A stretch of 64,000 nt of DNA from Bacilli bacterium (GCA_016283075.1 JAEEMF010000018.1:1-64000), one strand, 5' to 3'. Numbered from the stretch's first letter, positions 42,518 through 51,793 are shown. Made by a program: numbers and translations. Notes: generated by a model from the letters alone, not told the origin.

Positions 42518-43976
42518 GAGTAGTACCTCCTTCTTCTAAGTTCATTCCTTTTACTATAGAGTTTTTACCATATTTCTTTTTTAAATCAAGAATTACGTGC
42601 TGAAGAGCTGCTTCATCTTCAGCCTTTTCTTTTTCTTTTATTTCTTTTTCTATATCATTATTTGAAAATAAATCTAACTGTTTATATACAACTTGTTTAG
42701 GGACACTTCCTTCATCTATTACTTCCATAGTAGCAATATTTACTCTTCTAACAAGGAGTATAGGGTCTACTATTCTATCAAATAATTCTAGTAACTTCTT
42801 AGTTATTACTAAAGATGATGAAGTATAGTAATCAGTATTAATAGTACCATGAGCTGGTTTAGGTACCTCTCTTCCGTAAACATCAAATGTAGTTTTACCA
42901 GCATAGTTATTCATTATATACGGAGTAGTTAAATTAGAAGTATCATATCCAATAGTAAGTACTAATTTCTTAGTAAGTAAATGTTTTTCAGATAGTTCAA
43001 GCGCTACTAAATCAGCCATTTCTTTAACAATTAATCTTGTTTTTTCATAAGTATATGGGTGATGCAAAACTTGTCCTTTAGATAAACTATTAGTACTAGG
43101 CATATAACTTTTAGCTTCTTTTATAGTAGTACATTCATATCCCCAGGCATGATCTATTAAAGTTTCAGCATTTACCCCGAATAATCTATAAAGTAAATCT
43201 TCATTCTTAATAGACATTCTTGCTACATCACCCATAGTATGCATACCATATTCTTCTAGTTTACTAGCTATACCTCTACCTACTCTCCAAAAAGAAGTAA
43301 GGGGTTTATGATCCCAAAGATGCTCTCTATAACTATATTCATTAAGTTCTGCTATTCTTACTCCTAGCTCATCAGCATCTTTATGTTTTGCTACAATATC
43401 CATTGCTACTTTAGCTAAGTACATATTTGTACCTATTCCTGCTGTAGCAGTAATACCTGTTTCTTCTACTACATTCTTTATTATTTTAGATACTAACTGT
43501 TTAGGATTCATATTATAGTATTTTAAATAATCAGTTATATCACAAAATACTTCATCTATAGAATATACACATATATCATCAGGACTTAGATATTTTAAGT
43601 AAATACTATATATCTTAGAACTATATTTCATATATAGTCCCATTCTAGGAGGAGCGGCTATATAATCTAGTTCTAAGTCTTTATTACTTTCTAAATCTAT
43701 ATCATCATAACTTTTACCTTTAAACGGTTTATTTCCATTTTTAAGTAGTCTATCTTTATTAATTTCTTTAACTTTACTTACTACTTCAAATAATCTTGAT
43801 CTACCACTAAGTCCATACTTTTTTAAAGATGGTGTTACTGCTAGACAAATTGTTTTTTCAGTACGTGTATTATCTGCAACAACTAAATTAGTTGTTAAAG
43901 GATTTAGATTTCTTTCAACACATTCTACTGATGCATAAAAACTTTTTAAATCTATACACATATAGACTCTTTCCAT
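42480..43976 (-). CDS. Y-family DNA polymerase (UvrX/YqjW, UmuC-like)
   Basis: 498 residues. The first motif is CIDLKSFYASVECVERNLNP (metal-binding Asp9, steric-gate Tyr/Phe) and the second is YSIDEVFCDIT (catalytic Asp-Glu near 141-142). TATAGIGTNMYLAKVAMD and the HhH-type GRGIASKLEEYGMHTMGDVA follow, then a little-finger domain near 300-400. The length of about 500 and the (E)KTICLAVTPSLKKYG segment fit the UmuC-like Firmicutes group and not DinB/PolIV (about 350). It performs error-prone translesion synthesis. An SOS box lies in the promoter. It leads the operon with yolD-like and hipA-like genes. Confidence 0.92.
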   Translation of the reverse strand: MERVYMCIDLKSFYASVECVERNLNPLTTNLVVADNTRTEKTICLAVTPSLKKYGLSGRSRLFEVVSKVKEINKDRLLKNGNKPFKGKSYDDIDLESNKDLELDYIAAPPRMGLYMKYSSKIYSIYLKYLSPDDICVYSIDEVFCDITDYLKYYNMNPKQLVSKIIKNVVEETGITATAGIGTNMYLAKVAMDIVAKHKDADELGVRIAELNEYSYREHLWDHKPLTSFWRVGRGIASKLEEYGMHTMGDVARMSIKNEDLLYRLFGVNAETLIDHAWGYECTTIKEAKSYMPSTNSLSKGQVLHHPYTYEKTRLIVKEMADLVALELSEKHLLTKKLVLTIGYDTSNLTTPYIMNNYAGKTTFDVYGREVPKPAHGTINTDYYTSSSLVITKKLLELFDRIVDPILLVRRVNIATMEVIDEGSVPKQVVYKQLDLFSNNDIEKEIKEKEKAEDEAALQHVILDLKKKYGKNSIVKGMNLEEGGTTLERNREIGGHKA

Positions 43977-43994
43977 AGTAACACCTCCATTATT

Positions 43995-44015
43995 ATTATA
44001 TCAAACATTTGTTCT
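43995..44015 (-). promoter_or_regulatory. SOS (LexA) box overlapping the polymerase promoter
   Basis: On the minus strand AGAACAAATGTTTG (44002-44015) matches the Gram-positive LexA consensus CGAACRNRYGTTYG at every position except the first. The -10 hexamer TATAAT (43995-44000) lies one base downstream, so bound LexA would block RNA polymerase. The start codon and its GGAGGTGTT site follow about 20 nt later. Confidence 0.8.
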
Positions 44016-44027
44016 TTTTTAAACCAT

Positions 44028-44053
44028 AAAAAAATCTTATTTGCATAAGATTT
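44028..44053 (-). terminator. Terminator of the candidate small RNA
   Basis: AAATCTTAT (44032-44040) with ATAAGATTT (44045-44053), loop TTGC, and a U-tract of seven on the minus strand. It lies just upstream of the polymerase promoter. Confidence 0.8.
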
Positions 44054-44303
44054 ATTAATCAAACTAAAATAATTTTAAATAAGGAACATTTAGGAAAACA
44101 ATAATAATATATATAAATAGTCACACGACTAAAACAACCGACATAATTAATAATTTTTTTATACTTTTCTTACTATATTGGGCTTGCATTTAATAGACAG
44201 ATAGATTGGGTTTTTTACTTGTCTTATGCATATAGTAAAATTAATCTTTTTATATTTAAATTTAAATACGTATAAATAAGATTTTGGGCTTATCTCATTT
44301 ACA
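44028..44303 (-). ncRNA. Candidate small RNA, about 275 nt
   Basis: A strong promoter (44310-44337) and a terminator (44028-44053) on the same strand bracket about 275 nt with no ORF above a few codons. The predicted transcript is very AU-rich. It contains three spaced copies of an A(A)-CCCAA-like motif (AAGCCCAAAAT, AAACCCAATCT, AAGCCCAATAT) and a hairpin TAGTC-GTGT-GACTA. I looked for the signatures of SRP RNA, tmRNA, RNase P RNA and 6S RNA and found none. It could be a regulatory RNA of the neighbouring polymerase operon or an independent sRNA. Confidence 0.55.
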
Positions 44304-44309
44304 CTTTAA

Positions 44310-44337
44310 ATTATACTATCATTTTTCCCTATTTCAA
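44310..44337 (-). promoter_or_regulatory. Promoter of the candidate small RNA
   Basis: On the minus strand TTGAAA (44332-44337), a 16-bp spacer and TATAAT (44310-44315). The predicted start is near 44303. Confidence 0.75.
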
Positions 44338-44380
44338 GTAGTTTTACATATCTTTTTTTAACTTGACACTTTATTTAACA

Positions 44381-44605
44381 CTACTCTTCAATTTCAAAAT
44401 TAACAAGATCTCCATTTTCATTTATCATTTTAGATACTTGCTGTTCAATATCTTTAAGTTGTTTATCACATTCTGTAACTAGTTTCATAGCTTCTTTATA
44501 TACTTCGATTGATTCATCAATCTTAATATCATCTTTTTCTAGTTCAGTAACAAGCTCTTCTAACTTATTCATTTTGTCTTCAAATTTCATTTCATCTTTT
44601 TTCAT
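44381..44605 (-). CDS. xseB: Exodeoxyribonuclease VII small subunit
   Basis: 74 residues, the usual size. The two-helix coiled coil is visible: FEDKMNKLEELVTELEKDDI, then DESIEVYKEAMKLVTECDKQL. XseB binds XseA in several copies to form the ssDNA exonuclease. Its ATG overlaps the xseA stop as TAATG, and AAGGAGG lies in the last xseA codons, so the two are translationally coupled. Confidence 0.93.
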   Translation of the reverse strand: MKKDEMKFEDKMNKLEELVTELEKDDIKIDESIEVYKEAMKLVTECDKQLKDIEQQVSKMINENGDLVNFEIEE

Positions 44606-45909
44606 TATTTAACCTCCTTAGTACTAATAACTTTACTTTCTACTTCACCATTATATAGTCTTATTAATAGACTATCTCCTTCATTAAGTTTATTAACATC
44701 TGTAATAGCTTTACCCTCTTTATAAGTAACACTATATCCTCTTTTTAAAGTAGATATTGGATTTAATAGTTCTAACTTATTAATAAGATTATTTACTTTT
44801 AAATTAGATATACCAATATTATTACTCATTATTCTATTTAACTTATCATAGATATTTATTAGTTTATCATGTTCTTTTTTACATAGATTAGAAGGTGTTA
44901 AACCTTTTAATTTCTCTATAATAAAATCTAATCTTTGTATCTTAGTTTCATACATTCTCATAGGATTTTTTATTACATATGAGTTTTTATATTTATCTAA
45001 AATAAGTCTTTGTTTTCTTACAGTATTATTAATTGCATTATTAAGTCTTATTTTATCTTTCTTTATTTCGTTTAGTAAATCTTCTTTTGTTACTGGAGTT
45101 GCATCTTTTGCGGCTCCTGTTGGAGTTGGACTTCTATGATCAGAAACAAAGTCTGCAATAGTAAAATCTGGTTCATGACCAACACCACTTATTACTGGTA
45201 TATGGCAGTCATAAATAGCTCTTGCTACTACTTCTTCATTAAAGGCCCATAAGTCTTCAATAGATCCTCCACCACGACCAACTATTAAAACATCTAAGTT
45301 ATAGTTTTCAGCCATCTTTATTTTCTTAACAATATCATCTTTAGCAAGTTCTCCTTGTACTAAACAAGGAAATAGTATTGTTTCACATAAAGGATATCTT
45401 CCTTTAATAGTAGATAATATATCTCTTATAGCTGCTCCTGTTGGAGCAGTAACTATACCTATTCTTTCTGGAAATCTAGGTAGTTTTTTAAGTCTTTCTG
45501 GATTCTTTTTATAAACCCCATGGTCTTCATAGAATAGTCCTTCATTCATTAAGTCTTTTTTAAGTTTTTCAAACTTTATTTGAAGTTCTCCTATTCCATC
45601 TTCCTGCATATCAGTTACATATATTTGATAAGTACCTCTAGATTCATATACAGTAACTCTTCCTCTTACTAGTACTTTTGTACCATCAGCTGGTTCAAAA
45701 GTAAGTTTAGAAGCATCTTTAGACCACATCATAGCGTTTATAACGCTACCTTCATCTTTTATAGAAAAGTAAAGGTGCCCTGTTGAATGTCTTTTAAAGT
45801 TAGATATTTCACCTTTAAGATACATATTTTGAAAAGCAACACTTGAATCAAAAATAGCTTTTAGTCTAGATGTAAATTCTGTTATAGTTAAATATCTTTT
45901 TTCTTCCAT
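44605..45909 (-). CDS. xseA: Exodeoxyribonuclease VII large subunit
   Basis: 434 residues. An N-terminal OB fold (YLKGEISNFKRHSTGHLYFS at about 24-43, where STGHLYF is the signature) is followed by the catalytic domain with GIVTAPTGAAIRDIL, VGRGGGSIEDLWAFNEE and ISGVGHEPDFTIADFVSDHR. A C-terminal coiled coil and a short domain ending in LKRGYSV follow. The enzyme degrades single-stranded DNA in both directions during repair. It follows nusB, the common nusB-xseA-xseB order of Firmicutes. Confidence 0.96.
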   Translation of the reverse strand: MEEKRYLTITEFTSRLKAIFDSSVAFQNMYLKGEISNFKRHSTGHLYFSIKDEGSVINAMMWSKDASKLTFEPADGTKVLVRGRVTVYESRGTYQIYVTDMQEDGIGELQIKFEKLKKDLMNEGLFYEDHGVYKKNPERLKKLPRFPERIGIVTAPTGAAIRDILSTIKGRYPLCETILFPCLVQGELAKDDIVKKIKMAENYNLDVLIVGRGGGSIEDLWAFNEEVVARAIYDCHIPVISGVGHEPDFTIADFVSDHRSPTPTGAAKDATPVTKEDLLNEIKKDKIRLNNAINNTVRKQRLILDKYKNSYVIKNPMRMYETKIQRLDFIIEKLKGLTPSNLCKKEHDKLINIYDKLNRIMSNNIGISNLKVNNLINKLELLNPISTLKRGYSVTYKEGKAITDVNKLNEGDSLLIRLYNGEVESKVISTKEVK

Positions 45910-45948
45910 ATCTTCACCTACTTTTCTTACTTGTTATATTATATCATG

Positions 45949-45976
45949 AAAAAAACTAAATAGATATCTATTTAGT
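45949..45976 (-). terminator. Terminator after nusB
   Basis: ACTAAATAGA pairs with TCTATTTAGT (45955-45976), with a U-tract on the minus strand. It separates nusB from xseA. Confidence 0.75.
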
Positions 45977-45977
45977 C

Positions 45978-46379
45978 TTATTTATTATGGTAAACTTTAT
46001 CAAGTACACCATTAATCATTTTTCTTACATCATCATCACTATATGTTTTTGCAAGCTCTATAGCTTCATTAATTGCTACTACTTCTGGAGTCTTTGTATA
46101 TAAAAGTTCATATATACCAAGTCTTAGTATTGCTTGATCTGTATTACCAAGTCTAGTTATTTTCCATCCGTTTAAATATTTATTAGCAATTTCATCTATT
46201 TCATCTTTTTTATCTATAACGCCATATACTATTTCATTAACAAATTCATTTTCAATTTCTAAGTTTTCTTTAATAACTTTACTTATATCATAAGGCATTT
46301 TGTTTATTTCATAAACATTTATTTGATATAAAATTGTCATTATTATTTTTCTTAGTTCACTTCTATTTAATTGCTCCAC
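45978..46379 (-). CDS. nusB: Transcription antitermination factor NusB
   Basis: 133 residues, all-helical. The family pattern is visible: NRSELRKIIMTILYQINVYE at the start, then WKITRLGNTDQAILRLGIYELL and TPEVVAINEAIELAKTYSDDD with a C-terminal MINGVLDKVY. NusB with NusE binds boxA RNA to allow transcription through rRNA operons. I start at the GTG at 46377-46379, 7 nt after AGGTG. An upstream GTG overlaps that ribosome site. Confidence 0.94.
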   Translation of the reverse strand: MEQLNRSELRKIIMTILYQINVYEINKMPYDISKVIKENLEIENEFVNEIVYGVIDKKDEIDEIANKYLNGWKITRLGNTDQAILRLGIYELLYTKTPEVVAINEAIELAKTYSDDDVRKMINGVLDKVYHNK

Positions 46380-46406
46380 AAAAATCACCTAACTCATTAT
46401 AACATA

Positions 46407-46790
46407 TTATTTTATTTTATCAAGTTTTCCTTCATATATAGAAACAATAATTCTTATATAGATAAATAATACTAGTGTCATAAATAAAATCCATCCTAAA
46501 ACAGGAATAATTAGTAGTAGTAACCATACATATGGTGAAAGATATAATTCTTTACCAGGTATTTCTAATTTTGCTGCTACCTTACATGTCATTTCTATAG
46601 TAAATACTACAAACATTATTGTTACTGGAAATACTAAACATAAAGTAGCAATAATCCAGTTTTTAGGATTCATATACCATGCATCTTTATCAAGTAATTT
46701 TAAATCACTTGCCATAAAGATAGTCATAGTTCCTCCTGTAAATATAAATAGTAGTAACCACATCCACCAGTACTCTTTTTTATATAACAT
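46407..46790 (-). CDS. Small membrane protein with four helices
   Basis: 127 residues. Hydrophobic segments lie at about 8-27 (WWMWLLLFIFTGGTMTIFMA), 43-66, 86-106 and 106-122 (LGWILFMTLVLFIYIRIIVS). It has a short basic C-terminus. I do not recognise a family. It sits 8 bp after mutS and 27 bp before nusB, so it may only be a passenger between housekeeping genes. Confidence 0.65.
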   Translation of the reverse strand: MLYKKEYWWMWLLLFIFTGGTMTIFMASDLKLLDKDAWYMNPKNWIIATLCLVFPVTIMFVVFTIEMTCKVAAKLEIPGKELYLSPYVWLLLLIIPVLGWILFMTLVLFIYIRIIVSIYEGKLDKIK

Positions 46791-46798
46791 AATTTCAC

Positions 46799-49342
46799 CT
46801 ACCTATTTTTTATTTCTTCTTGAAGTTTATATAAAGTATTTAAAGCATCAAGAGGTGTTACTTCAAGTAAGTTTAATTCTTTTATTTTCTCTTCTATCTT
46901 GCTTGTAGGAATCATTAATTCATCAAGAGGAAGAGACTCTTGAACTTTAATATCTCTTTTTAATTCCTTTGTTTCATATACTTTTAATATATCATCTGCT
47001 CTTTTTATTAAAGATGATGGCATTTTAGCAAGTTTTGCTACATAGATACCATAACTCTTATCTACAGATCCTTCTTTTATTTTATGAAGGAATGTTATAT
47101 TACCATTTTCTTCATAAGCACTAACATGAATATTTTTAATACCTTTTAGTTTACCCTCTAAATCAGTAAGTTCATGGTAGTGTGTTGAGAAAAATGTTTT
47201 AGCTTTAATATTCTCTTCTATATACTCTATTATTGCTTGAGCAAGACTCATACCATCAAATGTTGCAGTACCTCTACCTAACTCATCAAATAATATTAAA
47301 CTATTTTTAGTAGCATTTGTAATAGCATTATTAGCTTCCATCATTTCTACCATAAATGTAGATTCTCCAGATACTAAATCGTCACTTGCTCCTATACGAG
47401 TAAAGATACTATCAAATATAGGAAGAGTTGCTTCTCTTGCTGGTACAAAGCATCCTATTTGAGCCATTATTACAGTAATTGCCATTTGTCTCATATATGT
47501 AGATTTACCAGCCATATTAGGACCTGTTATTAAAAGAATATCAGTATTTTCATCCATAATAATATCATTAGGAACATATTCTCCTTTAGTAACTATTTCT
47601 ACTACAGCATGTCTATTATCATATATCTTAACTTCTCTTTTATCAGTTAATACTGGTCTTACATAGTTATTTGCTTCTGTTACAGTAGCAAATGACTGAA
47701 GTACATCTATTTCACTAATAACTTTAGATATTTCTTGAAGACGAGGTATATACTCTTTAATCTTATCTCTTATACCTACAAATAAGTTATATTCTAGTTC
47801 TATTATCTTTTCTTCAGCATTTAAGATAAGTGCTTCTTTTTCTTTTAAAATAGGACTTATATATCTTTCACAGTTTGTAAGAGTTTGTCTTCTTTCATAT
47901 CCAAATTCATCTTTAATTTGATCTATTTGTCCTTTAGATACTTCTATATAGTATCCAAATACTTTGTTGTATCCAACTTTTAAAGTCTTTATACCAGTTC
48001 TTTCTTTTTCTTCGTTTTCAAACTTAGCAACAAAGTCCTTACCACCACGTCTTAATTCTTTTAATTCATCTAACTCTTTATTAAATCCTTCTTTAATTAA
48101 GTATCCTTCTTTTAAAGTAATAGGAGGATTTTCATAAATACTCTCTTCTAAAAGATTATATAAGTCATTAAGTGGTTCAAAGTTTTTATAAAAATTAATT
48201 CTCTTTAAAATATCTACTATATCAGGAAGTACTTTTAAAGATGCTTTAAGTTGTAATAAATCTCTAGCATTTGCTGAACCATATGCAACTCTTCCTGATA
48301 ATCTTTCTAAATCATATACTTCATATAAATAGTTTTGTAATTCTTCTTTTAAAATAAATTCTTTTAAAAGAGTTTCTACAGTATCATATCTTCTATTTAT
48401 TTCTTCCTTATTTATTAATGGATTTTCTATATACTGCTTAAGCATTCTAGAACCCATTGCTGTCTTAGTCTTATCAAGAAGCCATATTAAAGAATATGTT
48501 CTATCTTTAAGTCTAATTGTTTCAGTAAGCTCTAGATTTCTTTTAGTATGAATATCCATCTTTAAATAATCTTTACTATCTTTAATAACAGCTTTTTGCA
48601 TATGAGATAGATTTCTCATTTGTGTTTTAGTTATATATGTAAGTAATAGCTTAATGGTTTCTATATATCTTACATCTCCTAAATCACTATATACATATTC
48701 ATATTCTTTATTATCATCTATATCATCAGTAATAGTTACAAGTACATTAAACTGATTAGAAAGTAAAGCTTTTACTTCTTTATCTACCTTACTAGTTATA
48801 ATAACTTCTTTTATATTATGACTTACTACTTCACTAACAATTTTAGAAATATTATGTTCTACCAAAGTGACATTAATATCTCCTACTGAAATATCACAGT
48901 AACAAAGTACATAAGCATGTCCAAAATCCATAATACTTCCAATATAATTATTATCTTTCTCGTTTAAACCTTCATTACTAATAATAGTACCCTTACTAAT
49001 TATTTGTGTTAAATCTCTTTTAACAATTCCTTTAGCATACTTAGGGTCTTCTAACTGTTCACAAATACCTACTTTATGACCATTTTCTACTAATTTTTCG
49101 ATATAGATATCTACTGCATGATGAGGAACACCGCACATAGGTACTCTATCTTCTAACCCGCAGTTCTTTCCTGTTAAAGTAAGTTCAAGTTCACGAGATG
49201 CAAGTATAGCGTCTTCAAAAAACATTTCATAGAAATCTCCTAATCTAAACATTACTATAACGTCTGGATTAGCATTTTTTATTTCCATATATTGACGCAT
49301 ACCAGGTGAAACTTTATTTATGTCTACTTCACTATGATTCAT
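46799..49342 (-). CDS. mutS: DNA mismatch-repair protein MutS
   Basis: 847 residues. The N-terminal mismatch-binding domain carries FRLGDFYEMF (the Phe-x-Glu motif that stacks on the mismatch), then connector, lever and clamp domains, and the ABC-type ATPase with Walker A ITGPNMAGKSTYMRQ, signature GESTFMVEM, Walker B LILFDELGRGTATFDG and FFSTHYHELTDL. The start at 49340-49342 is 6 nt after AGGTG. No mutL lies downstream in this window. Length and motifs fit MutS1 and not the recombination-related MutS2. Confidence 0.96.
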   Translation of the reverse strand: MNHSEVDINKVSPGMRQYMEIKNANPDVIVMFRLGDFYEMFFEDAILASRELELTLTGKNCGLEDRVPMCGVPHHAVDIYIEKLVENGHKVGICEQLEDPKYAKGIVKRDLTQIISKGTIISNEGLNEKDNNYIGSIMDFGHAYVLCYCDISVGDINVTLVEHNISKIVSEVVSHNIKEVIITSKVDKEVKALLSNQFNVLVTITDDIDDNKEYEYVYSDLGDVRYIETIKLLLTYITKTQMRNLSHMQKAVIKDSKDYLKMDIHTKRNLELTETIRLKDRTYSLIWLLDKTKTAMGSRMLKQYIENPLINKEEINRRYDTVETLLKEFILKEELQNYLYEVYDLERLSGRVAYGSANARDLLQLKASLKVLPDIVDILKRINFYKNFEPLNDLYNLLEESIYENPPITLKEGYLIKEGFNKELDELKELRRGGKDFVAKFENEEKERTGIKTLKVGYNKVFGYYIEVSKGQIDQIKDEFGYERRQTLTNCERYISPILKEKEALILNAEEKIIELEYNLFVGIRDKIKEYIPRLQEISKVISEIDVLQSFATVTEANNYVRPVLTDKREVKIYDNRHAVVEIVTKGEYVPNDIIMDENTDILLITGPNMAGKSTYMRQMAITVIMAQIGCFVPAREATLPIFDSIFTRIGASDDLVSGESTFMVEMMEANNAITNATKNSLILFDELGRGTATFDGMSLAQAIIEYIEENIKAKTFFSTHYHELTDLEGKLKGIKNIHVSAYEENGNITFLHKIKEGSVDKSYGIYVAKLAKMPSSLIKRADDILKVYETKELKRDIKVQESLPLDELMIPTSKIEEKIKELNLLEVTPLDALNTLYKLQEEIKNR

Positions 49343-49399
49343 ATATATCACCTAAGTTCATTTTAGCACATTTTTGCTTTTTTTATAAGGGAAAATAAC

Positions 49400-49422
49400 A
49401 AAAAAGAGACTTTCGTCTCTTT
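49400..49422 (-). terminator. Terminator of the glycine-rich protein operon
   Basis: AAAGAGAC (49403-49410) pairs with GTCTCTTT (49415-49422), loop TTTC, with a U-tract on the minus strand. Confidence 0.8.
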
Positions 49423-50596
49423 AAACACCTAGAAAAGTAATTTTTATGGAACCATCGCCTTCTTTAGGGCATTTACTTATTGCATTAACACTATGACCAT
49501 TGGGACAGGTAGAAGGATTCCCTTCTTCTGGGTTAGTATAAACGGATATTGTTTTTGTTTGAGTTGCTGAAGAAGAGGTACAATTATAACAGTACATAGC
49601 CTTGGTAACGCTTGGTGTAGACATTAATTTTGAAGAAGCGATATAGGAAGAACCTCCTCCGCCTCCAGAACCATAGTCATTACCAGAACCTCCTCCATAG
49701 AAGCCGCCTCCGCCTCCAGCTCCAGCCCAACCATCATTTGCGACATCACCAGCATCTCCGCCCTTGCCAAAATTGCCTACAAATCCACCTCTTGTATCTT
49801 GAGCTAAAGCAGTACCACCAGAAATTTGAGTACCACCTCCGCCTCCTGTTGCAGGAGGATTTCCACCGCCTGTTTGATTATGACCTTTTGTACCGGAGAT
49901 ACCTCCGCCATCACCTCCATAATGACCAGTTCTCCAGTATCCGGCTCCTCCGCCACCAGCGGCAACAATTAATATATCATCCGATATATAATAATCAGTA
50001 TTTAAAATTCCTTTATAAGATTCGAGTGATGCTAATTCACCTTGGATAAATGAAACGGAAGTAGCTCCTCCACCACCGGCACCGTATCCACCATCATCAC
50101 TACTATTTAGTTTCCCATATCCACAGGCTTTACCTCCACCATTGAAACCTCCACCATATGGTGCTTCTAAATAATAACTTGTTATATCTGCCGGTTTACC
50201 ACCAACATTAACATATAAAACATCATCTTCTTCAAGGCTTACTACACCGACAGCATAAGCACCATATCCTCCGGAAGCACCATTAGCACCTCCTCCTTGA
50301 GCACCCCATACCTCTATTTGATATAATCCATCGCATCTACTTGTAAATTTATCACTAATAGTTTCAGTTCTTTCATATACTACGTCACCGGGACGATAAG
50401 GACATCCAAACACACACTGTCTAGTTACATCGTATAAATCATCTAAAGCATCTTTAGTATTATCTACATTCCATTCTGTATCTGTAGGAGTATATCCTAC
50501 ATCACTTGCTATATATGAGTATGCAAAAACAGCGCTTATACTAATAAACGATACTAATATCAAGAAAATTATTTTTGATTTAAATATTTTCTTCAC
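49421..50596 (-). CDS. Secreted glycine-rich (ALK/LTK-type) protein, copy 7 of operon
   Basis: 391 residues. A signal-anchor helix (IIFLILVSFISISAVFAYSY) is followed by the family N-terminal motif VGYTPTDTEWNVDNTKDALDDLY. A Cys pair (RQCVFGCPYRPGDVVYE) comes next, then the glycine-rich domain starting at YQIEVWGAQGGG, with poly-Gly strands GAGGGGATSV, LIVAAGGGGAGY and GAGGGGGFYGGGSG. The C-terminus carries CYNCTSSSATQTKTISVYT and ends DGSIKITFLGV. It matches the glycine-rich domain (PF12810-type) first seen in ALK/LTK receptors, a polyglycine-II-helix bundle. The start is a GTG at 50594-50596 after GGAG. Last gene of the operon; terminator follows. Confidence 0.8.
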   Translation of the reverse strand: MKKIFKSKIIFLILVSFISISAVFAYSYIASDVGYTPTDTEWNVDNTKDALDDLYDVTRQCVFGCPYRPGDVVYERTETISDKFTSRCDGLYQIEVWGAQGGGANGASGGYGAYAVGVVSLEEDDVLYVNVGGKPADITSYYLEAPYGGGFNGGGKACGYGKLNSSDDGGYGAGGGGATSVSFIQGELASLESYKGILNTDYYISDDILIVAAGGGGAGYWRTGHYGGDGGGISGTKGHNQTGGGNPPATGGGGGTQISGGTALAQDTRGGFVGNFGKGGDAGDVANDGWAGAGGGGGFYGGGSGNDYGSGGGGGSSYIASSKLMSTPSVTKAMYCYNCTSSSATQTKTISVYTNPEEGNPSTCPNGHSVNAISKCPKEGDGSIKITFLGV

Positions 50597-50611
50597 GCTG
50601 CATACTCCTAT

Positions 50612-51793
50612 CTATTCTATCCCTAAATAAGTAATCTTAGCATATCCATTTCCAGTATTACCATTCATTGTTGCAGTACTAGCATAGTTTGGCATTCCCG
50701 ATACTGTTGTAGCTTTAACAGTTGACCAGCTATATCCTGCTCCATCTATCATAACAGTATTAGTAAACGATTTACTGCTATAATGTACACTACATCCATC
50801 ATTAGATGTTGGATTAGTATTACATCCAGATATTTTTATAGCGCGAGGATTTGAAATTGAATTCTCGGCTATTGCTACACATCCAGCGTGGCCAGATATA
50901 TATGATGAACCGCCTCCGCCGCCAAATGAGTAACCGCCTTGGCCACCACCTCCGCCGTAGTAGCCTCCGCCGCCTCCGCCGCCGCTATACCATCCACTAC
51001 TTATATCAGAAGCATTTCCACCTATACCAAATATTCCAGGATTAGTATTACTACAATATCCAGAACCACATCCTGAAGCAGTACCACCTGATATTTGAGT
51101 ACCACCTGTTGCTAAAGCAAGATTAGCAGATGCTTGTCTTATATCTTTAACACCGCTATAACCAGTAAGACCACCAGCAGCACCACCATTACCACTACCA
51201 CTAGCAGCAGCTTCGCCACCTAATGCTCCGCCTCCACCACCAGCTACCATTATTCTATCTTCTAAAGCATTTCTCATAAATCGAACATCTGTAGCACCAC
51301 CACCAGCACCACCTGTTCCTTTATAGGGATTAGTTGAAGTAAATGTTTGACCTCCGCCATTATATCCTGCTGCTACTGTTGTTGGTTTTCCGCCGATATA
51401 GATATATATAGTTTGTCCTCTATTAAAGCTAATATCACCTTTAACATAAGCACCTTTTCCACCAATACCTACTTGACTATCTCCACCTTGGGCTCCCCAA
51501 AGTTCTATACGATAATTTCCTTTACAAGGTATATTAAATACTTTTCCAGTACCTGTATATGTACTTTCAAACACTATGTCATATGCATTATAAGGACAAC
51601 TAAAATCACAATGAGTTGCTTTATCATATAAGGATTCTAAACCTTGATCAACATTTTCTACTTCCCATTCATTATCTATAGGAGTAAATCCTATTTCTTC
51701 TGCTATATAAGAGTATGCTAAAGCAACACTTGTACTAAAAACAAGCGCACCAAGTATTACGAAAAATAATTTTGATTTAAAAATATTTTTCAT
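50612..51793 (-). CDS. Secreted glycine-rich (ALK/LTK-type) protein, copy 6 of operon
   Basis: 393 residues. The leader LFFVILGALVFSTSVALAYSY is followed by EEIGFTPIDNEWEVENVDQGL. The domain begins YRIELWGAQGGDSQVGIGG, with IYIYIGGKPTTVAAGYNGGG, IMVAGGGGGALGGEA and YSGGGGGGGYYGGGGG. The C-terminal part differs from copy 7: ISGHAGCVAIAENS, CSVHYSSKSFTNTVMIDG, then MNGNTGNGYAKITYLG. Copy 4 (52904-54187) has the same C-terminal type, so the operon contains two subfamilies. GGAG at 9 nt supports the start. Confidence 0.8.
   Translation of the reverse strand: MKNIFKSKLFFVILGALVFSTSVALAYSYIAEEIGFTPIDNEWEVENVDQGLESLYDKATHCDFSCPYNAYDIVFESTYTGTGKVFNIPCKGNYRIELWGAQGGDSQVGIGGKGAYVKGDISFNRGQTIYIYIGGKPTTVAAGYNGGGQTFTSTNPYKGTGGAGGGATDVRFMRNALEDRIMVAGGGGGALGGEAAASGSGNGGAAGGLTGYSGVKDIRQASANLALATGGTQISGGTASGCGSGYCSNTNPGIFGIGGNASDISSGWYSGGGGGGGYYGGGGGQGGYSFGGGGGSSYISGHAGCVAIAENSISNPRAIKISGCNTNPTSNDGCSVHYSSKSFTNTVMIDGAGYSWSTVKATTVSGMPNYASTATMNGNTGNGYAKITYLGIE

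Noticed and set aside
44028..44303. The ORF-free transcript as SRP RNA, tmRNA, RNase P RNA or a tracrRNA.
   Set aside because: No GGAAGC-type SRP tip, no tag ORF, no RNase P core and no CRISPR or cas gene in the window.
44363..44380. A TTGACA on the plus strand in the xseB-polymerase gap.
   Set aside because: No -10 element lies at a suitable distance and no plus-strand gene follows.
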